Source: Phoronis australis (Eukaryota > Phoronida > Phoronidae). Taken from it: a stretch of 64,000 bases of DNA. The notes under the pieces were generated by a model, which worked only from the letters and a program-made list of their open reading frames with translations, ran no database searches and was not told the origin of the DNA. Shown here piece by piece: positions 62,601 through 64,000 of the stretch (positions within the stretch are counted from its first letter, which is position 1; every line of letters begins with the position of its first letter). Both the position numbers and the translations under genes were made by a program. The stretch covers positions 530,832-594,831 of the forward strand of contig NMRA01000174.1 in assembly GCA_002633005.1 (NCBI GenBank), written 5' to 3'.

Positions 62601-63679
62601 GCTTAGATGAAAAATTCAATTATCCAGAAAATACTTTAATTTATTTTTAAAATTAATGATAGTAGTAAAGAACTTGTTCTGAAATATGATGAAATTTGTG
62701 AAGCTGAAAAAGAACTGTCTTCATGGTACAAAACTGAGTCTTGTTGGTCAATATTGCAGGCATCCCAGGTAGTTTTCTTCAAAGAAGCTGTAGAGCATAT
62801 TGTCCGAGCTGCGAGGGTGTTCAGGCAACCAGGAGGTCACATGTTGCTGGTAAGATATGGGTTGGAGATTACAATGTGTGAGGAATCAAAAACAACTCTC
62901 TAGTGTAGTGAAAGCACAGAAATAACTTCCAATTGATCGTTTTTGCACAAGTCAATTGACCCTTAACTTCCAATTGATCGTTTTTGCACAAGTCAATTGA
63001 CCCTTTACCTACTCAACAAGTTATTGTGTTACTTTAGTAGTATGGTGGATTGATGCTGCAAAAAAATAGCACTACTTGAAATCTTCATTCGTGAACCTAG
63101 TATTTATTGTAGATAGAGTTGAAAGTTTGTCCAACAAACACAAACTGAGTTGTTGTTTTGTGACTCAATAAATTGTCTCTGTGAATCGCAACTGTTATTG
63201 AAATGACATACTGTTTAGAGAGCTTTTAGATAACTATATCATGTGGATCTTGTGGTCATCAATAATGGCTAACATGTAAATTGATTCTGAAACTGTTGTG
63301 TTAGCAGCATAGCAAAATAAATTGACCAGGTATTATGAAATAATGACAATTTGAGATGTCTTCGACAGATTCATTTTGTTAAACTATTGCCTGAATGTTG
63401 CTGCGACTTCTAGCATTTGTCATATAAGCCTCACATCGTGGTATTGCTGAGATACATAGATCATTCATTAACTCCCCTCAGGTGGGCCTTGATGGTACAG
63501 GTAAACAGACCACAGTTGCCCTGTCCAGCCTGATCATGGGTGCACACATGTACACTCTCACCTTGACCCGTGGTTACAATGTGCAGGACTTCCACGATGA
63601 CCTCAAGGATGTGTATAAGATAGCTGGGGTCAAGGGTAAAAATACAGTCTTCATGTTGACTGACAGTGACATAGTCAAG
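8336..63679 (+). CDS. Axonemal dynein heavy chain (multi-exon, 3' end beyond window)
   Basis: This is the ATP-driven motor subunit of an axonemal dynein arm, acting in cilia and flagella. About 60 exons join in a consistent frame into about 3,220 residues. Order: N-terminal tail (residues 1-1071) with acidic exons; linker (about 1072-1770) with RPRHWQQI and [21 protein letters not shown]1 with Walker [11 protein letters not shown] (about 1832) and Walker [13 protein letters not shown]2 with [10 protein letters not shown] (about 2123) and [11 protein letters not shown]3 with GESGVGKSA (about 2669) and [11 protein letters not shown] (about 2822); AAA4 Walker [10 protein letters not shown] (about 3156). 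The remaining motor, stalk and C-terminus lie beyond the window. The single-headed inner-arm style fits DNAH14-like or DNAH6-like chains, but the paralogue is unproven. Two exon blocks are present twice across single-N gaps and must each be counted once. The start codon at 8336 is the first in-frame ATG after a splice acceptor. Confidence 0.93.
8950..9107 (+). CDS. Dynein exon 2
   Basis: Acceptor ttattccag, donor gtaaga at 9108, phase 0 in and 2 out. Residues about 119-171. It contains a proline run (SPKPPPPRS) and a basic helix rich in Lys/Arg ([18 protein letters not shown]). Part of the divergent N-terminal tail. Confidence 0.85.
10167..10255 (+). CDS. Dynein exon 3
   Basis: Acceptor ttttacag, donor gtaaga at 10256, phase 2 in and 1 out. 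It encodes about 30 residues ([20 protein letters not shown]...), acidic and probably disordered. Confidence 0.8.
10787..10948 (+). CDS. Dynein exon 4
   Basis: Acceptor tttttttcag, donor gtacaa, phase 1 in and 1 out. Residues about 201-254, containing [20 protein letters not shown]. The KKVAFAEE element looks like a short linear motif (a KVxF-type phosphatase-1 docking sequence is one possibility, by likeness only). Confidence 0.82.
11755..11850 (+). CDS. Dynein exon 5
   Basis: Acceptor ttggcag, donor gtaggt at 11851, phase 1 in and 1 out. 32 codons including [20 protein letters not shown]. Length 96, so skipping would keep frame. Confidence 0.8.
11851..14837 (+). other. Intron 5, about 3 kb
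   Basis: No additional exon is supported: the flanking exons join directly in phase 1. The intron holds no recognised gene; open frames in it lack splice context or domain likeness. An octamer-like 'gaagtgaactt' phrase recurs at about 13160 and 14540, hinting at a decayed dispersed repeat. Confidence 0.5.
14838..14977 (+). CDS. Dynein exon 6
   Basis: Acceptor cttgcag, donor gtaagc at 14978, phase 1 in and 0 out. Residues about 287-333: [20 protein letters not shown] followed by a His/Gly-rich loop. Dynein tail region. Confidence 0.85.
17031..17231. mobile_element. Foldback MITE with arms of about 70 bp
   Basis: The left arm starts 'gtatacacctta' and the right arm ends 'aaggtgtatac'. Between them, the two arms carry near-identical reverse-complement runs including 'ttttaaaagtgagcctct' and 'ggttttaaaaacaatgc'. 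The centre of about 60 bases is unrelated. No coding capacity. The structure is typical of a miniature inverted-repeat transposable element inside a dynein intron. Confidence 0.8.
17454..17519 (+). repeat. tRNA-like sequence, probable SINE head
   Basis: The ends form a 7-bp acceptor-like stem (GTGGCCT with GGGCCAC, one G-U). An A-box-like 'tggcctagtgtgatgg' and a clear B box 'gggtttgagtccc' are in the right order. The anticodon arm is degenerate, so a functional tRNA is unlikely. Sequence to about 17690 may be the tRNA-unrelated SINE body. Confidence 0.6.
17951..18121 (+). CDS. Dynein exon 7
   Basis: Acceptor ctgtttttag, donor gtacgt at 18122, phase 0 in and 0 out. 57 codons, residues about 334-390, containing [20 protein letters not shown] and [14 protein letters not shown]. 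This resembles conserved tail sequence of inner-arm chains. Confidence 0.9.
18719..18834 (+). CDS. Dynein exon 8
   Basis: Acceptor ctatctag, donor gtgagc, phase 0 in and 2 out. It contains [20 protein letters not shown], a tail segment matching the conserved WxxER/WxxxRxxY-style start of the N-terminal stem in axonemal chains. Confidence 0.9.
19251..19313 (+). CDS. Dynein exon 9
   Basis: Acceptor ttgttcag, donor gtaagt at 19314, phase 2 in and 2 out. 63 nt coding [19 protein letters not shown], continuing the FRxWKxFxxWKxxV pattern common in axonemal dynein tails. Confidence 0.9.
19451..19718 (+). CDS. Dynein exon 10
   Basis: Acceptor gttatttcag, donor gttagt at 19719, phase 2 in and 0 out. 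Residues about 450-539, including [19 protein letters not shown] and [13 protein letters not shown] tail helical bundle segment that matches the conserved LF..n..L...L......C pattern. Confidence 0.92.
20244..20324. repeat. Short hairpin element, copy A1
   Basis: Imperfect inverted repeat with 'gggccctgcattttggg' at the left and 'ggttctcaaaatccagg' at the right. The same family occurs at 21073-21152, 23584-23652, 40431-40498 and 42239-42290. Confidence 0.65.
20475..20670 (+). CDS. Dynein exon 11, copy A
   Basis: Acceptor ccatcacag, donor gtatgt at 20671, phase 0 in and 1 out. Residues about 540-604: [20 protein letters not shown], then a highly charged Lys/Glu helix. Length 196 nt (not a multiple of 3), so this copy and the one at 21304-21499 cannot both be spliced in. 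Confidence 0.85.
21058..21058. other. Assembly gap (single N) at haplotype join
   Basis: The base is N. The sequence after it returns to the sequence found 828 bases earlier, so the N marks an artificial join rather than a missing base. Confidence 0.9.
21059..21907 (+). repeat. Second copy of duplicated segment (haplotype B)
   Basis: This re-starts at the equivalent of 20230 and continues past the end of the first copy ('ctttatct...' where copy A ends at N). It includes an exon 11 copy with the same protein sequence and flanking intron with allele-like differences. Confidence 0.85.
21304..21499 (+). CDS. Dynein exon 11, copy B (allelic duplicate)
   Basis: Same splice sites, same length (196 nt) and the same translated residues as 20475-20670, with only silent base changes. 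Use one copy only. This copy is contiguous with downstream exon 12. Confidence 0.85.
22507..22682 (+). CDS. Dynein exon 12
   Basis: Acceptor catacag, donor gtatga, phase 1 in and 0 out. Residues about 605-663, including [20 protein letters not shown] and [15 protein letters not shown] conserved tail segment in axonemal chains. Confidence 0.9.
23584..23652. repeat. Short hairpin element, copy B
   Basis: Left arm 'cccgcattttgagaacca', right arm 'tggttctcgaaacgcgg', with a TCCACTGAATAA loop region shared with copy A1. It lies alone in intron 12, not at an assembly gap. Confidence 0.65.
23719..23792 (+). CDS. Dynein exon 13 (acidic)
   Basis: Acceptor gaattcag, donor gtaagt, phase 0 in and 2 out. 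It opens [16 protein letters not shown], a dense acidic stretch with casein-kinase-2-like Ser sites. Probably a disordered insert in the tail. Confidence 0.88.
23793..25554 (+). other. Intron 13, about 1.8 kb
   Basis: No coding exon. It contains an imperfect inverted-repeat element at about 24049-24171, listed separately. Confidence 0.5.
24049..24171. repeat. Inverted-repeat (MITE-like) element
   Basis: Perfect 11-base core arms (24087-24097 and 24123-24133) sit inside imperfect arms of about 55 bases that begin 'gattgacttcca' and end 'tgaaatcaatc'. No coding capacity. Confidence 0.6.
25555..25729 (+). CDS. Dynein exon 14
   Basis: Acceptor gtgtgcag, donor gtatgt, phase 2 in and 0 out. Ser/Pro-rich followed by a basic helix ([20 protein letters not shown]) and [17 protein letters not shown]. 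Confidence 0.9.
26208..26397 (+). CDS. Dynein exon 15
   Basis: Acceptor tcactag, donor gtagtg, phase 0 in and 1 out. It carries [20 protein letters not shown], a beta-rich sequence, then a basic segment ([14 protein letters not shown]). Confidence 0.88.
27115..27244 (+). CDS. Dynein exon 16 (acidic)
   Basis: Acceptor cccaccag, donor gtattc, phase 1 in and 2 out. It reads [20 protein letters not shown], a second strongly acidic Ser/Asp/Glu block with many potential CK2 sites, about 120 residues after the first. Confidence 0.88.
28275..28411 (+). CDS. Dynein exon 17
   Basis: Acceptor atttgtag, donor gtaggg, phase 2 in and 1 out. It encodes a Ser-rich linker then [19 protein letters not shown], where the well-folded tail resumes. 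Confidence 0.88.
28690..28910 (+). CDS. Dynein exon 18
   Basis: Acceptor aaattacag, donor gtaagt, phase 1 in and 0 out. Residues about 899-972, with [20 protein letters not shown] and [19 protein letters not shown]. Confidence 0.92.
29327..29838. mobile_element. Nested inverted-repeat element (MITE-like)
   Basis: Outer arms: 29327-29350 pairs with 29815-29838 (reverse complements with a few mismatches). Inner arms: 29591-29640 pairs with 29763-29813, sharing the 'cttgccttgcattcaat' phrase. The intervening 120 bases are AT-rich and non-coding. The open frame at 29389-29643 lies inside this element and is not a gene. Confidence 0.65.
29951..30073 (+). CDS. Dynein exon 19
   Basis: Acceptor cattggcag, donor gtaagg, phase 0 in and 0 out. 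41 codons including [20 protein letters not shown]. Length 123, so it is frame-neutral if skipped. Confidence 0.9.
30562..30735 (+). CDS. Dynein exon 20
   Basis: Acceptor tccttctttag, donor gtacgc, phase 0 in and 0 out. Residues about 1014-1071, including [20 protein letters not shown] and the [16 protein letters not shown] helix leading into the linker. Confidence 0.9.
31141..31359 (+). CDS. Dynein exon 21 (start of linker region)
   Basis: Acceptor attttcacag, donor gtatga, phase 0 in and 0 out. It contains [20 protein letters not shown] and the long helix [20 protein letters not shown], the conserved start of the DHC_N2/linker region. Confidence 0.95.
31850..32041 (+). CDS. Dynein exon 22
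   Basis: Acceptor ttatttcag, donor gtatat, phase 0 in and 0 out. 64 codons without any ATG-led long frame: [20 protein letters not shown] and [20 protein letters not shown]. Linker region. Confidence 0.93.
32356..32444 (+). CDS. Dynein exon 23
   Basis: Acceptor tacccag, donor gtaagt at 32445, phase 0 in and 2 out. It encodes [20 protein letters not shown] plus KKMYG. Linker. Confidence 0.92.
32614..32843 (+). CDS. Dynein exon 24
   Basis: Acceptor gcttacag, donor gtaggt, phase 2 in and 1 out. It contains [20 protein letters not shown] and [20 protein letters not shown], the classic linker LW.s..eW...w....f..l motif region. Confidence 0.95.
33344..33540 (+). CDS. Dynein exon 25 (RPRHW motif)
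   Basis: Acceptor ctaatcag, donor gtaagt, phase 1 in and 0 out. It carries [20 protein letters not shown], the highly conserved linker signature of dynein heavy chains, followed by [10 protein letters not shown]. Confidence 0.97.
33808..34047 (+). CDS. Dynein exon 26
   Basis: Acceptor taattag, donor gtttgt, phase 0 in and 0 out. 80 codons including [20 protein letters not shown] and [20 protein letters not shown], core linker sequence. Confidence 0.96.
34319..34440 (+). CDS. Dynein exon 27
   Basis: Acceptor cttttcag, donor gtatgt, phase 0 in and 2 out. It reads [20 protein letters not shown] then [19 protein letters not shown], the W..cQ..W.YLE.IF..dI linker signature. Confidence 0.97.
34863..35034 (+). 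CDS. Dynein exon 28
   Basis: Acceptor tattttacag, donor gtatgt, phase 2 in and 0 out. It contains [20 protein letters not shown] and [19 protein letters not shown]. The canonical linker segment ending before the LexKR..FPRF motif. Confidence 0.96.
35442..35546 (+). CDS. Dynein exon 29 ([13 protein letters not shown])
   Basis: Acceptor cttgtttcag, donor gtgaga, phase 0 in and 0 out. It encodes [20 protein letters not shown] and [11 protein letters not shown], one of the most conserved linker motifs in all dynein heavy chains. Confidence 0.98.
35860..35978 (+). CDS. Dynein exon 30
   Basis: Acceptor tcctgctag, donor gtatgt, phase 0 in and 2 out. It begins [20 protein letters not shown], followed by [12 protein letters not shown]. 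The matching phrase in other axonemal chains is PHL.KCF. Confidence 0.96.
36480..36554 (+). CDS. Dynein exon 31
   Basis: Acceptor ttgtttcag, donor gtttgt, phase 2 in and 2 out. It encodes [20 protein letters not shown] plus DTVK, the V.ArG.VE.WL..vE..M linker signature. Confidence 0.96.
37126..37213 (+). CDS. Dynein exon 32
   Basis: Acceptor tttcttcag, donor gtaggt, phase 2 in and 0 out. It encodes [20 protein letters not shown] and HPGQVVLTV; the W...hPgQvVLt phrase is typical of the linker end. Confidence 0.96.
37988..38238 (+). CDS. Dynein exon 33
   Basis: Acceptor ctttcag, donor gtaggt, phase 0 in and 2 out. It includes [20 protein letters not shown] and ALEAM-like [20 protein letters not shown], then SPENFDWTR, leading into AAA1. 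Confidence 0.96.
38322..38542. repeat. Minisatellite, unit about 38 bp
   Basis: About five to six imperfect units built on 'cacattcacaccacattc' and 'actccatgacaaccctta', within intron 33. Non-coding. Confidence 0.8.
38826..39057 (+). CDS. Dynein exon 34 (AAA1 Walker A)
   Basis: Acceptor gtacag, donor gtttgt, phase 2 in and 0 out. It contains [40 protein letters not shown] and the P-loop [13 protein letters not shown]1 is the main ATP hydrolysis site of dynein; the Walker A lysine and threonine are intact. Confidence 0.98.
39530..39583 (+). CDS. Dynein exon 35
   Basis: Acceptor tattttcag, donor gtaagc, phase 0 in and 0 out. 18 codons: [18 protein letters not shown], an AAA1 strand (VvFNCSe.lDyk) conserved in all dyneins. 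Confidence 0.97.
39923..40068 (+). CDS. Dynein exon 36 (AAA1 Walker B)
   Basis: Acceptor gccttctag, donor gtaatt, phase 0 in and 2 out. It contains [20 protein letters not shown], continuing [16 protein letters not shown]. The Walker B catalytic Asp-Glu pair (FDEFNR) is intact. Confidence 0.98.
40431..40498. repeat. Short hairpin element, copy C
   Basis: Left 'ccgcattttgaggaccag', right 'tagttctcaaaatctggg'. The assembly duplication that follows begins inside this element (40447 is equivalent to 42239). Confidence 0.6.
40884..40952 (+). CDS. Dynein exon 37, copy A
   Basis: Acceptor tgtttcag, donor gtaagt, phase 2 in and 2 out, 69 nt. It encodes [20 protein letters not shown] plus NP, the AAA1 sensor-I region (F.TMNP). 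Confidence 0.95.
41370..41556 (+). CDS. Dynein exon 38, copy A
   Basis: Acceptor tttacttag, donor gtgaga, phase 2 in and 0 out, 187 nt. It encodes [20 protein letters not shown], then [20 protein letters not shown] and [20 protein letters not shown], including the AAA1 sensor and arginine-containing LPDNLKxLFR motif. Confidence 0.95.
42024..42237 (+). repeat. 69-bp tandem repeat copying a splice acceptor
   Basis: Three 69-base units starting at 42024, 42093 and 42162, with an eighth-length remnant at 42231 that ends at the N. Every unit includes the acceptor 'acttag' and the first 16 bases of exon 39 (coding DHYDF). The other haplotype copy has one unit. Confidence 0.85.
42238..42238. other. 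Assembly gap (single N) at haplotype join
   Basis: The sequence before the N stops inside exon 39's first codons. The sequence after it returns to the equivalent of 40447. Confidence 0.9.
42685..42753 (+). CDS. Dynein exon 37, copy B (allelic duplicate)
   Basis: 69 nt with the same splice phases and the same protein as 40884-40952; base changes are silent. Count once. Confidence 0.92.
43145..43331 (+). CDS. Dynein exon 38, copy B (allelic duplicate)
   Basis: 187 nt, translation identical to 41370-41556. Using both copies of exons 37-38 would shift the frame (69 + 187 = 256 nt), so only one belongs in the transcript. Confidence 0.92.
43729..44811. mobile_element. Haplotype-specific 1.1-kb element with terminal inverted repeats
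   Basis: The left end reads 'gaaagtgagaatctcactgg' and the right end is its near reverse complement, ending 'gattctcactggctttc', with about 50-base arms. Inside are many direct and inverted copies of 'cagtgagaat'. No long open frame or transposase is visible. It is absent at the equivalent place in the other copy (about 41935-41965), which shows insertion. A non-autonomous foldback-type DNA transposon is the best reading. Confidence 0.8.
44973..45224 (+). CDS. Dynein exon 39
   Basis: Acceptor aatacttag, donor gttagt, phase 0 in and 0 out. It encodes [20 protein letters not shown], then [20 protein letters not shown] and [20 protein letters not shown]. This is the conserved YDfGMRa.ksvL end of AAA1. 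Confidence 0.97.
45623..45850 (+). CDS. Dynein exon 40 (AAA2 Walker A)
   Basis: Acceptor ttttgccag, donor gtaagt, phase 0 in and 0 out. It contains [20 protein letters not shown] and the P-loop [10 protein letters not shown] (canonical AAA2). The exon ends in a charged segment ([14 protein letters not shown]) that starts a long loop. Confidence 0.97.
46671..46907 (+). CDS. Dynein exon 41
   Basis: Acceptor atactttcag, donor gtgtgt, phase 0 in and 0 out. It contains [20 protein letters not shown] and [20 protein letters not shown]; the (n)PK.i...eLyG..d..t.eW.DGl motif is typical of AAA2. The tail is a Ser/Asn-rich extension. Confidence 0.95.
47366..47704 (+). CDS. Dynein exon 42 (AAA2 Walker B, with Ser-rich insert)
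   Basis: Acceptor atcttgcag, donor gtaaga, phase 0 in and 0 out. The first about 45 codons are a low-complexity Ser/Gly/Glu insert. Then comes [20 protein letters not shown] (Walker B region), followed by [20 protein letters not shown] and [14 protein letters not shown]. Confidence 0.96.
48346..48601 (+). CDS. Dynein exon 43
   Basis: Acceptor gccttccag, donor gtgagc, phase 0 in and 1 out. It encodes [20 protein letters not shown] and [20 protein letters not shown], the end of AAA2 (d...lgW.p...sW). Confidence 0.95.
48953..49127 (+). CDS. Dynein exon 44 (lysine-rich insert)
   Basis: Acceptor tatcaaccag, donor gtaggt, phase 1 in and 2 out. About 58 codons of low complexity: [20 protein letters not shown] and [18 protein letters not shown]. 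Frame and splice sites fit, and removal would break phase. It is a disordered basic insert between AAA2 and AAA3. Confidence 0.85.
49462..49700 (+). CDS. Dynein exon 45
   Basis: Acceptor ctgtttccag, donor gtaaga, phase 2 in and 1 out. It contains [20 protein letters not shown] (the F.FaliWsvG motif before AAA3) and an acidic [10 protein letters not shown] loop. Confidence 0.95.
50244..50519 (+). CDS. Dynein exon 46
   Basis: Acceptor cttcaacag, donor gtaaga, phase 1 in and 1 out. It includes [20 protein letters not shown], a Gly-run loop ([18 protein letters not shown]) and [20 protein letters not shown], then NPVLLT leading to the AAA3 P-loop. Confidence 0.95.
50970..51146 (+). CDS. Dynein exon 47 (AAA3 Walker A)
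   Basis: Acceptor attcaacag, donor gtaagt at 51147, phase 1 in and 1 out. It carries [20 protein letters not shown] (P-loop GESGVGKS) then [20 protein letters not shown], ending SETDK plus one base. Confidence 0.96.
52533..52550 (+). CDS. Dynein microexon 48 (18 nt, basic)
   Basis: A long pyrimidine tract ends at ag 52531-52532; the donor is gtaact. Phase 1 in and 1 out, coding six residues KPRKNK. Inclusion or skipping keeps the frame. Probably a cassette. Confidence 0.7.
53280..53297 (+). CDS. Dynein microexon 49 (18 nt)
   Basis: Acceptor gtctcctcttcag, donor gtaact, phase 1 in and 1 out, coding D/N-A-E-K-S-S (the first residue depends on the upstream exon used). It shares 11 of 18 bases and the 7-base donor GTAACTT with microexon 48, suggesting they arose by duplication. 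Confidence 0.68.
55622..55645 (+). CDS. Dynein microexon 50 (24 nt, acidic)
   Basis: Acceptor tttgtggttag, donor gtagta, phase 1 in and 1 out, coding eight residues DSDDSEFP. It is acidic, with CK2-like Ser. Skipping keeps the frame. Confidence 0.7.
57119..57163 (+). CDS. Dynein exon 51 (45 nt)
   Basis: Acceptor attctttgcag, donor gtatgt, phase 1 in and 1 out. It encodes [14 protein letters not shown] flanked by split codons. It is frame-neutral, so it may be constitutive or a cassette. Confidence 0.85.
57245..57423 (+). CDS. Dynein exon 52
   Basis: Acceptor tatgttcag, donor gtgagg, phase 1 in and 0 out. It contains [20 protein letters not shown] and [20 protein letters not shown], the AAA3 segment (nfSaqT.a...q..i...l.K) before Walker B. 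Confidence 0.96.
57963..58180 (+). CDS. Dynein exon 53 (AAA3 Walker B)
   Basis: Acceptor atttccttcag, donor gtatgt, phase 0 in and 2 out. It carries [20 protein letters not shown] and [26 protein letters not shown] is the normal AAA3 Walker B form in axonemal dyneins. Confidence 0.98.
58793..59012 (+). CDS. Dynein exon 54
   Basis: Acceptor cacgacacag, donor gtttgt, phase 2 in and 0 out. It includes [20 protein letters not shown] and [17 protein letters not shown] [19 protein letters not shown], strongly diagnostic of axonemal chains. Confidence 0.97.
59302..59472 (+). CDS. Dynein exon 55
   Basis: Acceptor tttttacgcag, donor gtacgt, phase 0 in and 0 out. It encodes [20 protein letters not shown] and [20 protein letters not shown], the conserved r.w.HE..RVF.DRL motif. 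Confidence 0.97.
59573..59674 (+). CDS. Dynein exon 56 (102 nt, probable cassette)
   Basis: Acceptor aatcccag, donor gtgagt, phase 0 in and 0 out. It contains an acidic [19 protein letters not shown]. Skipping it joins MDYFK directly to GTWDPEALQ, which also fits the family. An alternative in-frame acceptor just before GAATGGGTT (about 59624) would give a shorter exon. Confidence 0.55.
60079..60105 (+). CDS. Dynein microexon 57 (27 nt, probable cassette)
   Basis: Acceptor gtgttcaccag, donor gtaggt, phase 0 in and 0 out. Nine residues, LGSTREETA. Inclusion is frame-neutral. It lies in the loop between AAA3 and AAA4. Confidence 0.58.
60549..60673. repeat. Tandem repeat, unit about 34 bp, four copies
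   Basis: Units built on 'ttaagatgatgtcatgat' and 'atgtgcact' in intron 57. Non-coding. Confidence 0.8.
61274..61444 (+). CDS. Dynein exon 58
   Basis: Acceptor tggttacag, donor gtaaac, phase 0 in and 0 out. It contains [20 protein letters not shown] and [26 protein letters not shown].d and the following L..yN helix mark the approach to AAA4. Confidence 0.96.
61445..62759 (+). other. Intron 58, about 1.3 kb
   Basis: No exon recognised. Flanking exons join in phase 0. Confidence 0.5.
62760..62849 (+). CDS. Dynein exon 59
   Basis: Acceptor atattgcag, donor gtaaga, phase 0 in and 0 out. It encodes [20 protein letters not shown] and PGGHMLL, the L.LF.dA..Hi.ri.RvlrqP.gn.LL motif of AAA4. A second in-frame acceptor nine bases on (cccag at 62764-62768) could remove ASQ. 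Confidence 0.95.
62923..63002. repeat. Exact tandem duplication, 2 x 40 bp
   Basis: 62923-62962 is repeated at 62963-63002 without visible change. A very recent duplication in intron 59. Confidence 0.9.
63482..63679 (+). CDS. Dynein exon 60 (AAA4 Walker A), last in window
   Basis: Acceptor actcccctcag, donor gtaaac, phase 0 in and 0 out. It begins [20 protein letters not shown], the AAA4 P-loop (usual form GVGGSGKQS), followed by [20 protein letters not shown] and [13 protein letters not shown]. The gene continues beyond 64000. Confidence 0.97.
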
Positions 63680-64000
63680 GTAAACCACTGCTGCCCCCTA
63701 TTGAGAATTTCATGTCTGTCCATTTAGAATTGGTAGTTTGTTAGAGCTGACTTTGTTTACTGGGTATTATGTCAACCATTACAGGGTATCAAGTGATGGA
63801 GTATTGGTTAACTCTGGGAGTTATGTGATTCTGTATTGTATAAAGATTTAATCATCTTTAAAAAAGTTTCAAATTAGCCTAAGGTTCCTTATTGATACAT
63901 TTTAATTCACTTTTTTAGCCTAGGTATATATTAAAGGAGTTTCCTGAATAAGTTAAATTTCTATTGAAATTATTCTAATTTGTTATCCATAGTGAGCAAT

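Overview
This window is from a eukaryotic, most likely marine invertebrate animal, nuclear genome. It is AT-rich outside exons, has GT-AG introns mostly of 0.3-3 kb, and is full of short inverted-repeat elements. It is dominated by the 5' two thirds of one very large plus-strand gene for an axonemal dynein heavy chain. I reconstructed about 60 coding exons by splice sites and reading phase, from a start codon at 8336 to the AAA4 Walker A exon ending at 63679. They code for about 3,220 residues. The gene runs off the right edge, so the rest of AAA4, the stalk and microtubule-binding domain, AAA5, AAA6 and the C-terminal domain are not in view. The species and the exact dynein paralogue cannot be fixed from sequence reading alone. 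The protein belongs with single-headed inner-arm-type axonemal chains, and a DNAH14-like or DNAH6-like identity is my best guess.

Layout: 1-4270 is intergenic, with an inverted-repeat element (1236-1600) and a diverged repeat carrying CTCF-like cores (2769-3300). A small minus-strand gene follows. Its 72-codon, very hydrophobic, cysteine-containing membrane protein is encoded at 4271-4489, with a probable upstream non-coding exon starting near 5100. 5100-8330 holds a probable bidirectional promoter and a 5'-truncated LINE on the minus strand (6219-7410). The dynein gene then fills the rest. Exons 1-20 encode a long, poorly conserved N-terminal tail with two acidic Asp/Glu/Ser exons. Exons 21-33 encode the linker. 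AAA1 is in exons 34-39, AAA2 in 39-43, AAA3 in 44-58, and AAA4 begins in 58-60.

Two stretches of the gene are present twice in direct orientation: 20230-21057 / 21059-about 21907, and 40447-42237 / 42239-44988. In each case a single N separates the copies. The repeated exons have lengths that would break the frame if both copies were used, so these look like two divergent haplotypes joined end to end in the assembly. Comparing the two copies also reveals a haplotype-specific insertion of about 1.1 kb with terminal inverted repeats.

The most unusual biology is in AAA3. Between the Walker A exon (50970-51146) and the Walker B exon (57963-58180) there is a run of tiny phase-1 exons (18, 18, 24 and 45 nt) that can each be included or skipped without changing frame. 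They would insert alternately basic, mixed and strongly acidic peptides into the third AAA module. A second pair of phase-0 cassettes (102 and 27 nt) lies between AAA3 and AAA4.
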